This document shows, piece after piece, positions 8,159 to 16,276 of a stretch of DNA of 42,294 bases. The position numbers were made by a program, and so were the translations under genes. Numbering within the stretch: the stretch's first letter is position 1; each line of letters begins with the position of its first letter. Under the pieces are notes generated by a model that was not told the origin of the DNA, did no database searches, and saw only the letters and a list, made by a program, of their open reading frames with translations. The stretch lies in the NCBI GenBank assembly GCA_900546265.1, contig URCA01000032.1, forward strand, positions 1-42,294. The letters are read 5' to 3'. The stretch is from an uncultured Oscillospiraceae bacterium (GTDB taxonomy: Bacteria > Bacillota > Clostridia > Oscillospirales > Acutalibacteraceae).

Positions 8159-9475
8159 TCAAACATTCACTTCCGGCGGCGTATAGCCCTCCGGCTCGTA
8201 GGAGATGGGCAGATCCGTAAACAACTGATCGAACGGGCCTTCCGGCCCGCTGCTCGCCCCATGAGGGGCGCACAGGCTCAGCGGCGGCTGGTAGGGGAGG
8301 TTGATAAACCGGCTTTGATGCACCAGCTGGACATACAGGCTAACCGTTGTCGGCTCGCGGCTGTTCAGTCTGAAGGATTTGGCCAGATATCCCCGTCGCT
8401 GCGTCCCCCGGCCGGCGGGGATGACGGTGCCGGCGGCGTTCCGGCCGAGGGGGTGGGCGGCGTTTTTCAGCTGCCGGGTTTTCCCACCCTGGTCGATGAG
8501 ATGCCGCTGGGATACCAGCTCTTCCCCGGTTTCTGTCAAAAGCGCGGCGCTATAGGCCAAGCCCACCGCGTCCTGCGCCTGGTGCCGGGGCGCCTGCAGC
8601 CAGTGGTAATGGGCCACCACCCGCAGCTCACCGTCCGTGGCATAGCCTGCCGCCAAGGTCAGGCGCACCCGGCCGCCGTCGCAGTCCTGCTCCGCCGTCT
8701 TTGCCTGGATGCCGCGGATGCCCGCAAAGCGCGCCGCTTCCTCGGCGGATAAATCAGCCGCCACCTCAGACGGCATCCCCACCGCTGTCAGAGCCGCTCG
8801 TCCCGCTTGGTCGTCGGCTGCCACCGGCAGGGCCGCCGACGGGATAGTCGTCTTAACGGCCATGGCGGAGCCGACCATACCGCCGAACATCGCCAGAAAG
8901 ACGAGGCCCACCGCCCAGCTGCCCCGGCGTTCCGGATAGGGCAGCGGGATATACGCGGCCTGCGCCGCCCGGACGACCTTCAGCCCCGCGATTAGATAAG
9001 GCGCCGGCAGCAGGAAGAGAAGTGGGGACTGGAAGGCGCTGCCCCCGGCGGCCATGAGCAGATAGAGGCCAACGGCGGTACCCAGCAGGTACCACGCCGC
9101 CGCCGTCCGGGGCCGCAGCCGGGAGCCCGGCGGCAGCCAGCTGGAGAGCCCCCTGGTAATCTGCACGAGCAGCGCGGCGGTGCACAGGCAGGACGCGGCG
9201 GTAAACCAGATCTGCTCGTCCGCCTCCAGATAGTAGGAGGCCGCCAATCCGCCCGCCTGGAGCAGCAGCACCGGGAGAAGCCAGAAAAAGGCGCGGCGGA
9301 AATACCCGTCCGCGTCCCGCAGCCGCCAGAGGGCCAGCAGAAGAAGAAAGCTGCCCGCCAGGCCGGTCACCAGGGTCATCCACTGGCCGTCCCCCAGGTT
9401 GAGAGGCCATAGCAGCAGAAAGACGCCCCAGCCCAGCCGCCGCATGACAGGGTTCATCGGAAAGAGAGTCCACAT
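8159..9475 (-). CDS. Uncharacterised polytopic membrane protein with soluble C-terminal domain
   Basis: 438 residues. The first 225 or so carry about seven hydrophobic segments; an Ala-rich linker follows, and residues 240-438 form a soluble, probably extracellular, domain rich in beta-type segments (V-R-L-T-L-A-A-G-Y, then E-L-R-V-V-A-H-Y). No catalytic motif or family is recognised. GGAGG seven bases upstream supports the ATG at 9475, and a good promoter is present. The downstream neighbour is also a small membrane protein, so the two may act together at the membrane. Function unknown. Confidence 0.75.
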   Translation of the reverse strand: MWTLFPMNPVMRRLGWGVFLLLWPLNLGDGQWMTLVTGLAGSFLLLLALWRLRDADGYFRRAFFWLLPVLLLQAGGLAASYYLEADEQIWFTAASCLCTAALLVQITRGLSSWLPPGSRLRPRTAAAWYLLGTAVGLYLLMAAGGSAFQSPLLFLLPAPYLIAGLKVVRAAQAAYIPLPYPERRGSWAVGLVFLAMFGGMVGSAMAVKTTIPSAALPVAADDQAGRAALTAVGMPSEVAADLSAEEAARFAGIRGIQAKTAEQDCDGGRVRLTLAAGYATDGELRVVAHYHWLQAPRHQAQDAVGLAYSAALLTETGEELVSQRHLIDQGGKTRQLKNAAHPLGRNAAGTVIPAGRGTQRRGYLAKSFRLNSREPTTVSLYVQLVHQSRFINLPYQPPLSLCAPHGASSGPEGPFDQLFTDLPISYEPEGYTPPEVNV

Positions 9476-9507
9476 GTCAACGCCTCCGTTCCCCTTGGTC
9501 TGACTTC

Positions 9508-9536
9508 AGTATACACCCCCTGCCGGGCAAAGGCAA
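9508..9536 (-). promoter_or_regulatory. Promoter of the 438-residue membrane protein gene
   Basis: On the minus strand, TTGCCT (9536-9531) and TATACT (9513-9508) are 17 bases apart, about 33 bases before the start codon. Confidence 0.7.
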
Positions 9537-9567
9537 GAATCCACGGCTACACAGACCTCGAATTTTA

Positions 9568-9669
9568 TGGTATAATAACCTCCGTGATCGGCGCGGTGGT
9601 ACGCGCCGAACCGCGCGGCTGCGCGGTTACCGGAAAGCGTAGCTTTCCGGTACGGAGAACATTGAACCA
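9568..9669 (+). repeat. Repeat unit 1: TGGTATAATAACCTC ... GAGAACATTGAACCA
   Basis: 102-base unit. The left box (9568-9582) and right box (9655-9669) are partly complementary (TGGT/ACCA, AAT/ATT, CTC/GAG) with symmetric unpaired steps between. Next to CTC, CTCCGT (9580-9585) also pairs with ACGGAG (9652-9657). Three hairpins lie inside, so the transcript could form a closed multibranch structure. Confidence 0.65.
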
Positions 9670-9737
9670 TCAAAAGGCCCTGCTGCGGCAGGGCGGGGCA
9701 CTGTCGTGCCCCCGCAAACGTCGTTTGCTTGCTTTTG

Positions 9738-9809
9738 TGGTATAATAACCTCACGGCGTCCAAAGCCTTGCAGCGCAAGGCTTTGGACGCCTGAGAGAAC
9801 ATGGAACCA
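9738..9809 (+). repeat. Repeat unit 2: same boxes around one long hairpin
   Basis: 72-base unit. The left box (9738-9752) is identical to that of unit 1, and the right box GAGAACATGGAACCA (9795-9809) differs at one base. Inside is one long GGCGTCC... stem instead of three short ones. Conserved ends around divergent, self-complementary contents suggest selection on, or copying of, the whole unit. Confidence 0.65.
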
Positions 9810-9923
9810 CCCCGGAACGGACAAGGCCGTTCCGGACTAAGGAGGGCGGCGCTCCGTGCCGCCTTGGTATAATGACACCAAACCACGCAAGCCGGCGTGG
9901 TACGCCGCGGAAGGGGGGCCACA

Positions 9924-10817
9924 GTGAAAATACGATCGCGTCGGGTGCTGGCTGCTGCCCGGGTGGTACATAGGAGCGTGGACCTGTTCTTGAAAAAGCA
10001 GGTGACGCGTTCCGCCGCTGCCCTGTCCTTTTTCCTCACCCTGTCGATTTTCCCCTTTCTTCTCTGCCTGAACTGGCTTATTGGTATCCTCAATGTGGAT
10101 ATTTCCGCCGTGGGCAAGCTGTTCGGCGGCTTTGTACCCGGGGAAACCATCAGCATTATCCAGGATTATCTGGCCTATATCGCCCAGTCCCGGTCGATTC
10201 CCATGCTGGTGGGCGGTCTGCTGACCATGGCGTCCTCCTCCTCCGCTGCCTACCGCACCATCGGCAACCAGATGGACAGCCTCTATGAGCGCCGCCAGCC
10301 CCGCCGGTTCATCCACTGGCTGGCCAGCTTCGCGGCCTCCTTCGTGTTCCTCATCTCGGTGTATTTCTGTATCATCATCCTGCTGACCGGCAATTGGTTC
10401 ATCGAGCTGCTGGACACCCATTTCGGCATCGGCTATCTCATCAGCCGCTGGACGTGGATCCGTTTTCTTGTGCTGTTCCTGTTCGTGCTGCTGATGGTTT
10501 ACGGCCTCTATCGGGTCAGCGCGCCCCGGCAGCGGCCCCGCCTCTCGGTGTTCTGGGGCGCCCTGCTCACCGCCTTCTGCCTGGTGGTGGTCAGCGTCTT
10601 GTTCTCCATCTTTATCACCTATTCCACCAAGTATTCCCTGGTGTACGGTTCTCTGGCCTCCATCATCATCCTGATGGTCTGGCTCTATACCTGCTGCAAC
10701 ATCCTGTTTGTGGGCAGTATCCTCAACGTCGTGCTCTTCCAGCGCCGCCATCCCCGCTTCAAGCGGTTCCCCGCCCCCTATGAGGAGGTGGAGCCGGCGG
10801 ACAGCCGGAAGGAATAA
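9924..10817 (+). CDS. YihY/BrkB family membrane protein (UPF0761-like)
   Basis: 297 residues, the usual size of the YihY/virulence factor BrkB family, whose molecular role is not established despite the old ribonuclease BN label. Six predicted membrane helices. The family landmarks AAALSFFLTLSIFPFLL (first helix) and SSSAAYRTIGNQMDSLY (residues 105-125) are clear, as is the S-L-A-S-I-I-I-L-M-V-W-L-Y-T helix near the end. I chose GTG 9924 because AAGGGGGG lies at 9911-9918, and because the N-terminus then has the expected basic leader before the R-S-V-D-L-F segment. The gene stands alone between the hairpin array and a bidirectional terminator. Confidence 0.92.
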   Translation: MKIRSRRVLAAARVVHRSVDLFLKKQVTRSAAALSFFLTLSIFPFLLCLNWLIGILNVDISAVGKLFGGFVPGETISIIQDYLAYIAQSRSIPMLVGGLLTMASSSSAAYRTIGNQMDSLYERRQPRRFIHWLASFAASFVFLISVYFCIIILLTGNWFIELLDTHFGIGYLISRWTWIRFLVLFLFVLLMVYGLYRVSAPRQRPRLSVFWGALLTAFCLVVVSVLFSIFITYSTKYSLVYGSLASIIILMVWLYTCCNILFVGSILNVVLFQRRHPRFKRFPAPYEEVEPADSRKE

Positions 10818-10821
10818 GCGC

Positions 10822-10869
10822 AAAAGGCGCGCCGCGGTTTCCCTTGCGGGATACCCGGCGCGCCTTTTT
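10822..10869. terminator. Bidirectional terminator between YihY and antiporter genes
   Basis: AAAAGGCGCGCCG (10822-10834) pairs with CGGCGCGCCTTTT (10856-10868), with T5 on the plus side and A4 on the other. It serves two convergent genes. Confidence 0.85.
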
Positions 10870-12484
10870 ATGCCTGTATAAGGGCTTCCTCCTGGGAAGC
10901 GATGACCAGAACGTCCCCCGCTTTGATGCGGGTGTCCCCCTTGGGGATGACCGTTTTGCTGTTGCGGAGGATGAGAATCACCAGCTCGCCGCCGGAGGGG
11001 GAGAATTCCGCGATCCGTTTTTCCGCCCAGGGGCTGTCCGCGGCGATGGCCTGCTCAGTCAGCAGAAGACCCGCCGGCTCCACGAAGGCGCGGGCGCTGA
11101 GCACGGCCACGTCCCCGGCCTGCAGGACGGTCCGGCCGCTGGGGACGATGCGCTCCTCTCCCCGCAGCAGCATGACGATCAGGGTGTCCGGCGGCAGGAG
11201 CAAATCGCGCAGGGCTTTCCCCACCCATTCATGCCCGTCGGGCAGCTTGGTGCAGATAAAGCGCATATCCACCTCTTCCGAGTAATCGCTGAAGGTTTTG
11301 AGCACGTCGATGTCCTTGTCGCACATGTTCAGCTTCCGCGCCGCCGGGGCCAGCAGGGAGCCCTGGAACGCCATGGACAGCAGCACGATGCAGAACACGA
11401 TGTGGTATACGTCGCTGCGGGTGGAGGCCTCGTGCACCGTGGCCATGATGGCGAACACGATGGACGCCGCCCCCCGCAGGCCCGCGAAGGACACCAGCAC
11501 CTGCTGCCGGATGGAACAGCGCGCCGGGGACAGGAGGCCGAACACCGCCAGGGGCCGCGCCGCAAAGGTCATGAACACCGCGATGGCGGCCGCGGCGGGG
11601 AGAACAGCGGGGATTTGGGACGGCGTGGCCAGCAGACCCAGCAGGAAAAAGATCAGAATCTGCATCAGGCTGGTCAGTCCGTCGAAAAAGTTGACCACCG
11701 GGGCCTTGTTTTTCACCTTGGAGTTGCCCAGGACGATGCCGACGATGTACGCGCTGAGGTAGCCGTTTCCGCCCACCAGCGAGGGCAGCCCGTAGGACAG
11801 CAGGGCCAGCCCGATGAAAAAGGTCATATCAAAGCCGGAGGAGCCGAAACGGAACCGGCTGAGAAACAGCCGGGCCGCCACGGCGATGCCGGCGCCGAAC
11901 AGCACCCCGAAAACCAGCTGGGAGACGATCAGCAGCGCGATCTGGCCCCCGTCGGCCTTGCCGTTCATGACCGACAGGACGATGGCGGTCAGCATGTAGG
12001 AGCAGGGGTCGTTGCTGCCGCTTTCCATCTCCAGAAGGGACGCCGTGTTTTCCTTCAGGCCCAGCTTTTTGGAGCGCAGGATGGAGAATACCGACGCCGC
12101 ATCGGTAGAGCTGAGAATGGCGCCGATGAGAAAGCTCTCCCACAGCTGGATTTTGAGAACGAAATAGCAGAAGCCGCCCGTCAGCAGTGCCGTCAGGAAA
12201 ACCCCCACCGTGGACAGCGCCGCCGCCTTGACGGCCACCGGCTTGGCCTGGGGCCAGTTGGTGCCGAAGCCGCCGGTGAACATGATAAAAATCAAAGCCG
12301 TCGAGCAAATCTGTTCAGCCAGCTTGTAGTTGTCAAAAGGAATCCCCAGCAGGCCGTCGATGCCGCATACCATCCCCAGAACGATGAACATCAGCAGCAT
12401 GGGGACACCGAACCGAAAAGACAGACGGTTGAGCAGGACACATAACAGGATAATGCAGGCCGCAATCGTCAGATAAACAGTCAC
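10868..12484 (-). CDS. K+/H+ antiporter-type protein with RCK-C regulatory domains (CvrA/NhaP2 family)
   Basis: 538-residue monovalent cation/proton antiporter of the CPA1-type NhaP2/CvrA group. Residues 1-390 form the exchanger (about twelve helices), with the LSSTDAASVFSIL helix near 125-137 and the acidic ion-binding pair in ESGSNDPC near 155-162. The C-terminal part holds two TrkA-C/RCK-C-like modules, around 400-465 (HEWVGKALRDLLLPPDTLIVMLLRG) and 475-538 (ending IPKGDTRIKAGDVLVIAS), which in the family bind regulatory ligands. The start is GTG 12484, six bases after GGAGG. The likely job is potassium or pH homeostasis; the transported ion cannot be fixed from sequence. It is a single-gene transcript with its own -10 box upstream. 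Confidence 0.92.
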   Translation of the reverse strand: MTVYLTIAACIILLCVLLNRLSFRFGVPMLLMFIVLGMVCGIDGLLGIPFDNYKLAEQICSTALIFIMFTGGFGTNWPQAKPVAVKAAALSTVGVFLTALLTGGFCYFVLKIQLWESFLIGAILSSTDAASVFSILRSKKLGLKENTASLLEMESGSNDPCSYMLTAIVLSVMNGKADGGQIALLIVSQLVFGVLFGAGIAVAARLFLSRFRFGSSGFDMTFFIGLALLSYGLPSLVGGNGYLSAYIVGIVLGNSKVKNKAPVVNFFDGLTSLMQILIFFLLGLLATPSQIPAVLPAAAAIAVFMTFAARPLAVFGLLSPARCSIRQQVLVSFAGLRGAASIVFAIMATVHEASTRSDVYHIVFCIVLLSMAFQGSLLAPAARKLNMCDKDIDVLKTFSDYSEEVDMRFICTKLPDGHEWVGKALRDLLLPPDTLIVMLLRGEERIVPSGRTVLQAGDVAVLSARAFVEPAGLLLTEQAIAADSPWAEKRIAEFSPSGGELVILILRNSKTVIPKGDTRIKAGDVLVIASQEEALIQA

Positions 12485-12532
12485 GCCGTTCCTCCGTTTC
12501 TATGTAAATTCCGTACGAAGCCATATAGAATC

Positions 12533-12562
12533 AGTATATCATAAAACACAGGAATAAATGAA
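12533..12562 (-). promoter_or_regulatory. Probable promoter of the antiporter gene
   Basis: On the minus strand TATACT (12538-12533) follows TTCATT (12562-12557) with an 18-base spacer. The -10 is good and the -35 moderate. Confidence 0.5.
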
Positions 12563-12569
12563 GCTTTTT

Positions 12570-12606
12570 TATAAAGAAAACCGGCCATTCTTCGGGAATG
12601 GCCGGT
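12570..12606 (-). terminator. Intrinsic terminator downstream of the small AT-rich gene
   Basis: ACCGGCCATTC (12580-12590) pairs with GAATGGCCGGT (12596-12606). Read on the minus strand the stem is followed by TTTCTTTAT. A second, weaker stem, CCTCTCT/AGAGAGG (12678-12684 with 12692-12698), lies between it and the gene. Confidence 0.8.
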
Positions 12607-12749
12607 CAAGCAGGCGAGGAAGGTCGATCTAAAAAGCCTGGAAATTCACATCAACGCTGAAAAAAAGAGTAGTTTTTCCTCTCTATCATGAAGAGAGGCT
12701 ATATAAAAGATGTATAGATAATATTATTTCGGGAAAAAGCAAAAAATGC

Positions 12750-13121
12750 TCATGTATCTTGTTCGCTTATCGTATCCCAATCGTCCCGGTCATATGTCCT
12801 TTGCTTCATTATCAATTCCAGCAGCACGGCTTTATCCTCTTGCTGAAGCTTTTCATATGCATAGAGAGTTTTTTCTATAGCCTGTTCAATGCTCAGCATA
12901 AGTGAACGCATTTCTTTGTCGCTGATGCGAGACAGCCTGTTCCATTCAATTTCTCCGTAGGGCGTTATTACTTTTACATCAGAGTAATCCCCCGTTTTCG
13001 AAGAAGGCGTAATTCCAGCATGTAATTCTTCTAAGTCTGTGTTATTTCTTACACCCATTACCGCTAGAAGTTTAGCTACTTTTTTTAATTCATCCATTTT
13101 ATCACTACTAATGTGGTTCAT
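12750..13121 (-). CDS. Uncharacterised small acidic helical protein
   Basis: 123 residues if started at ATG 13121, preferred because a GGAAGTG-like ribosome site lies upstream; a GTG four codons earlier lacks one. It has no signal peptide or membrane segment. Helical stretches near residues 6-25 and 60-110 flank a short beta-like segment (DVKVITPYGEIEWNRLSRISDKEM). No family recognised. The gene is clearly richer in A+T than its surroundings, which fits recent acquisition. It lies between the antiporter gene and the AraC regulator, all on the minus strand, with a terminator after it. Confidence 0.65.
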   Translation of the reverse strand: MNHISSDKMDELKKVAKLLAVMGVRNNTDLEELHAGITPSSKTGDYSDVKVITPYGEIEWNRLSRISDKEMRSLMLSIEQAIEKTLYAYEKLQQEDKAVLLELIMKQRTYDRDDWDTISEQDT

Positions 13122-13208
13122 TTTTATAATCACTTCCGTTGTTATTAATTTTACTGTGTTCCCATAGCGGGCCGCTGCCTTAGACCAGCACTTCGCGCAT
13201 GATACGGG

Positions 13209-14072
13209 TTATGCAAATTTGGAAGGACTCACGAAATAGTATTTTTTGAATAAGCGTGAAAAATAATATACATTGGAATATCCCAAATACTCGGCGATCT
13301 CGCTGACATTCAGAGCCGACAGCTTCAGCATTTCGGCGGCATGCTGCATTTTGACCGAATGGATATAAGCGGAAACGGTCGTGGACAGGCACGTGCGGAA
13401 CAGACGCGCTACATAGGATTTTGAAACGCCAAATCGTACGGCCAGAGAGGTAAGCGTCAGCGGTTCGGTATAATGAATTTGGATGTACAATAGTATCTTC
13501 GTCAAGATAGCGGGATAACTCGGGCGGATAAACAGTTTGGCGCAAGTATATTCCGACAGAAAAACAAGCATTTGTGACATCCACAAATCGATCTGCAGCT
13601 TTTTGTAATAGTCCATTTGCACCAGGCACCCCTGGCATTTGGAAATATAGTATAAAACATGATCAAATTGCTCGCCGAGGGATACTTGGCTGTCGATAAG
13701 CAGATGATAGTCTGTCTGCGGCAGATAAAAAGCGCGTGTGGAGGCCGTCTGCAGCTGGTCCTCGTATTCCTTAAAGCGCCGACACTCCTCTTCACTGACC
13801 GCCGACACTCGGCCACCGCAAAAATGGAAAAAATAATAGTCAAGATAATCGGCCGAATACGCTTGATACCAGGTGTTGGCCGGTATGTACAACACATCCC
13901 CGCGATGCACGGGGTGCCTTTGATCGTGAAAGGTGAATTCCGCCTGACCGTCCAGGGCGATGACCAGCAAATCCTCGGCTAATACACGCCCGTTGTGTTC
14001 CCAGCCCTTCGTCTGCCGCATTCTGCCGAACATGCGGCAGGAGAGCGGCGTCTCCCATGAAAGACAATACAC
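13209..14072 (-). CDS. AraC-family transcriptional regulator, cupin sensor domain
   Basis: 287 residues. The N-terminal cupin-like sensor (residues 15-90) has the pattern H-x-V-H-R-G-D-V-L-Y-I-P-A-N-T-W-Y (around 53-68). The C-terminal double helix-turn-helix domain spans about 188-287, with LTSLAVRFGVSKSYVARLF as the first recognition unit and VSEIAEYLGYSNVYYFSRLFKKY as the second. It probably senses a sugar and controls the divergent operon starting at 14273; 200 bases separate the starts. GTG 14072 is the only possible start upstream of the sensor, since an in-frame stop lies three codons before it; AGGAGG is 13-14 bases upstream, a long spacing. Confidence 0.92.
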   Translation of the reverse strand: MYCLSWETPLSCRMFGRMRQTKGWEHNGRVLAEDLLVIALDGQAEFTFHDQRHPVHRGDVLYIPANTWYQAYSADYLDYYFFHFCGGRVSAVSEEECRRFKEYEDQLQTASTRAFYLPQTDYHLLIDSQVSLGEQFDHVLYYISKCQGCLVQMDYYKKLQIDLWMSQMLVFLSEYTCAKLFIRPSYPAILTKILLYIQIHYTEPLTLTSLAVRFGVSKSYVARLFRTCLSTTVSAYIHSVKMQHAAEMLKLSALNVSEIAEYLGYSNVYYFSRLFKKYYFVSPSKFA

Positions 14073-14152
14073 GGCAGTTCAAATTCCTCCTTGCGCAGCA
14101 GCCCGCTGCAACCGGTCCCGTTGTGGAAAACTCCGGCCTTATGTGCAAAATC

Positions 14153-14181
14153 ATCATACCATCTTGTTCACTATAAGTCAA
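14153..14181 (-). promoter_or_regulatory. Strong promoter of the AraC-type gene
   Basis: On the minus strand, TTGACT (14181-14176) and TATGAT (14158-14153) have a 17-base spacer. It overlaps the upstream side of the divergent operon promoter, so one bound regulator could affect both. Confidence 0.8.
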
Positions 14182-14201
14182 ATATAAGCCGGGCTGCTTT
14201 A

Positions 14202-14230
14202 TTTAACCGACCGCGGATAATTGCTATACT
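14202..14230 (+). promoter_or_regulatory. Extended -10 promoter of the catabolic operon
   Basis: TGCTATACT (14222-14230 region) is an extended -10 box. The -35 position 17 bases upstream reads TTTAAC (14202-14207), a poor match, as expected of an activator-dependent promoter facing an AraC gene. ATAGGGGGA at 14255-14263 is the ribosome site for ATG 14273. Confidence 0.65.
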
Positions 14231-14272
14231 GTGAAAGGAGATGAAAAAGAAACGATAGGGGGATTGCGTACC

Positions 14273-16228
14273 ATGAAACTGCAATACACACCGGATCCGG
14301 CCGGCCATGCCTGGCAGCTGACGGCAGAGGGGCTGCCCATGAACATCCACGAGCGTTCCGACTTCTGGCGCGCCCATCTGGACGATGGAGAGTATCGCGA
14401 GATGACCGTCGTATCGTCCCGGCAAAATCCTTCGGCCATTCAGAAAAACGCGAAGGAAACGGTTGTTACCTACAGCACACTTACAGCCGAAAACGGGAAC
14501 GTTTACGACATAGCTCTCACCATACATATACAGGAATCGGATGGCGGGCTGCTGTTTTTCGCCACCATTGACAATCATTCACCCGTGCGATTCAATGAAA
14601 TTCAGCTTCCGTTTTTTGATTTTGACAGGCTGTGTTCCTCGCCGGAAGAAGAAGTTCTATACTTGCCAAACGGCATGGGGGAGCGCATTGTCAACCCAAG
14701 GGATTTCGTCCGAAAAAGCTGCCATACGGAATATATGGCGGCTGACTATTGCAACATCTGGCAGAGCAACGTTTACCCCGCGCCGTTGAGCATGTGCTGG
14801 TTTGGCGTACAGAGCGGCGGCTATTTTCTATATCTCGCGCGCAAGGACGACCGCTTCCGTATTTGCAGCCTCAATGTGGGGACGACGCCAAGAAACGAGG
14901 AGGAGCGGCTGCTTTTGACGGTGTCCCAGTATCCGTTTGCGAGAACGGGGGAAACGATTACGACGCCGGCGGTTTTTGTCAAGCTGTTCAAGGGAGATTG
15001 GCGCAGCGGTGCGGCGGATTACAAGGAATGGGTGCAAACCTGGTATACGCCGGTTGAAAAACCGAAGTGGGTCAGGAATATGGCCGGCTGGCAGCGCATT
15101 ATTATGAAACACCAATACGGCGAAATATTTTTTCGCTATGCGGATCTTCCACAAATTTATAAGGACGGGGCGGCGCTTGGCCTCCATACGCTGCTGGTTT
15201 TCGGCTGGTGGAAAGGCCGTTTTGACAACGGGTATCCGCAATACGAAGCGGATGAAGCCCTGGGCGGAGAACGGGGCCTGCAGGACGCCATTCAGGAAAT
15301 ACAGGCCCTGGGCGGCCGTGTGATTTTATATTCCAACGGCAAACTGATTGACGTAAAATCCACGTATTATCAGGAAAAGGGCGCGCGCTCCTGCCAGATG
15401 GATATAGACGGCAACGAATATCGGGAGCATTATCGTTTTTCCAACAACGGAACCGTACTGCGGAATTTCGGCTATAAAACCTTTGTATCCGGCTGCCATG
15501 CGGCCGAAGATTGGAAGCAGCAGCTGCTGGATACGACGAACACGCTGCTGTCGTTTCATCCGGACGCGACGTTTTATGATCAAATTGGCGGCTGCCTGAC
15601 GCGGCTGTGCTTTCACGAAACGCATAAGCACGGCTTCCGGCCCGACGAAGAAGCCGTATACCGGCTGGAAAACATAAAAGCCTTGCGAAACGCTTTGGCG
15701 TCGGAACAGGCGATGGGAACCGAGCACCTCACGGACGTTTTTTCCGCGCAGTTTGACTTTATCCACGGCTGCAGCGTCGGCAGCTTCTATGCCCCGCAGG
15801 CGTATCCTCAGATGTTTCGTTCCCTGTTCCCGGAACTTATTGTTTCCGATCGCTTTCTGCATGACGACAGGGAGGGCATGGAGGATCATCTGAACTACGC
15901 GTTTGTTATGGGTTTGATTTTTGACGCGTCTATCTACCGCGGCCGAAAAACTCACATAACCGCTTTGCCTCGATACGCGGAATATCTCAAGGGCTTGCTG
16001 GATTTAAAAGAGACCTATCGGCGTTTCTTTTATGAAGGCACGTTTGTGTCGGAGGAAGATGTCGCACTGCCCGAGGGAGTGGTCATGGGCGCCTACCGCT
16101 CTCAGGGGGATAGGCTGTATGCGTTTGCCAACCGCAGGGATCAGGCCGTTCGTTTCTCGTTTAAGAACCGGGAAATAACCATGGAAGCACATCGTGTCGC
16201 CTGCGCGGTTTTTGAAAAAACCGTTTAG
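14273..16228 (+). CDS. DUF6259-type TIM-barrel glycoside hydrolase candidate
   Basis: 651 residues, no signal peptide, so cytoplasmic. Residues 1-265 form a beta-sandwich of the type found before alpha-galactosidase-like barrels. A barrel follows, with LLVFGWWKGRFDNGYP (W312-W313) and, after an Asp-rich strand, ATFYDQIGGC with Asp436 placed where GH27/36-like enzymes carry the nucleophile. A small beta domain closes the C-terminus (about 585-651). The DUF6259 assignment is from recognised sequence style and the catalytic role is inference. First gene of a four-gene operon (49 bases to the next), under the extended -10 promoter and probably the divergent AraC regulator. Confidence 0.8.
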   Translation: MKLQYTPDPAGHAWQLTAEGLPMNIHERSDFWRAHLDDGEYREMTVVSSRQNPSAIQKNAKETVVTYSTLTAENGNVYDIALTIHIQESDGGLLFFATIDNHSPVRFNEIQLPFFDFDRLCSSPEEEVLYLPNGMGERIVNPRDFVRKSCHTEYMAADYCNIWQSNVYPAPLSMCWFGVQSGGYFLYLARKDDRFRICSLNVGTTPRNEEERLLLTVSQYPFARTGETITTPAVFVKLFKGDWRSGAADYKEWVQTWYTPVEKPKWVRNMAGWQRIIMKHQYGEIFFRYADLPQIYKDGAALGLHTLLVFGWWKGRFDNGYPQYEADEALGGERGLQDAIQEIQALGGRVILYSNGKLIDVKSTYYQEKGARSCQMDIDGNEYREHYRFSNNGTVLRNFGYKTFVSGCHAAEDWKQQLLDTTNTLLSFHPDATFYDQIGGCLTRLCFHETHKHGFRPDEEAVYRLENIKALRNALASEQAMGTEHLTDVFSAQFDFIHGCSVGSFYAPQAYPQMFRSLFPELIVSDRFLHDDREGMEDHLNYAFVMGLIFDASIYRGRKTHITALPRYAEYLKGLLDLKETYRRFFYEGTFVSEEDVALPEGVVMGAYRSQGDRLYAFANRRDQAVRFSFKNREITMEAHRVACAVFEKTV

Positions 16229-16276
16229 TTTCTGCGTTCCGGTATCGCCGGGCGGCGCAAATAAGGGGGATTTTTC

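Larger units (their letters stand above)
9568..9901 (+). repeat. Hairpin array with repeated extended -10 boxes
   Basis: A non-coding stretch before the YihY gene with three TGGTATAAT boxes (9568, 9738, 9865), each a perfect extended -10 element. Hairpin stems lie at 9589-9595/9602-9608, 9609-9616/9621-9628, 9629-9638/9642-9651, 9677-9683/9688-9694, 9695-9701/9706-9712, about 9754-9770/9774-9791, 9812-9820/9827-9835, 9845-9850/9858-9863 and 9882-9888/9895-9901. The first box also has TACACA 17 bases upstream (9548-9553), a plausible -35. The array is the likely promoter and leader region of the YihY-type gene, but its length and density of stems exceed what a promoter needs. Confidence 0.75.

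Noticed and set aside
9580..9657. A cloverleaf-like fold (three hairpins closed by CTCCGT/ACGGAG) that might be a tRNA
   Set aside because: Stem and loop sizes do not fit a tRNA, and no T-arm GTTC motif, anticodon loop or acceptor end is found.
9506..10156. A 216-residue minus-strand open frame across the hairpin array and the YihY gene start
   Set aside because: It runs through inverted repeats and the coding region of a well-supported gene on the other strand, with no domain.
10844..12445. A 533-residue plus-strand open frame opposite the antiporter gene
   Set aside because: Its composition (Gln, His, Gly, Arg-rich) is that of an antisense reading of membrane helices, and the minus-strand protein is a clear antiporter.
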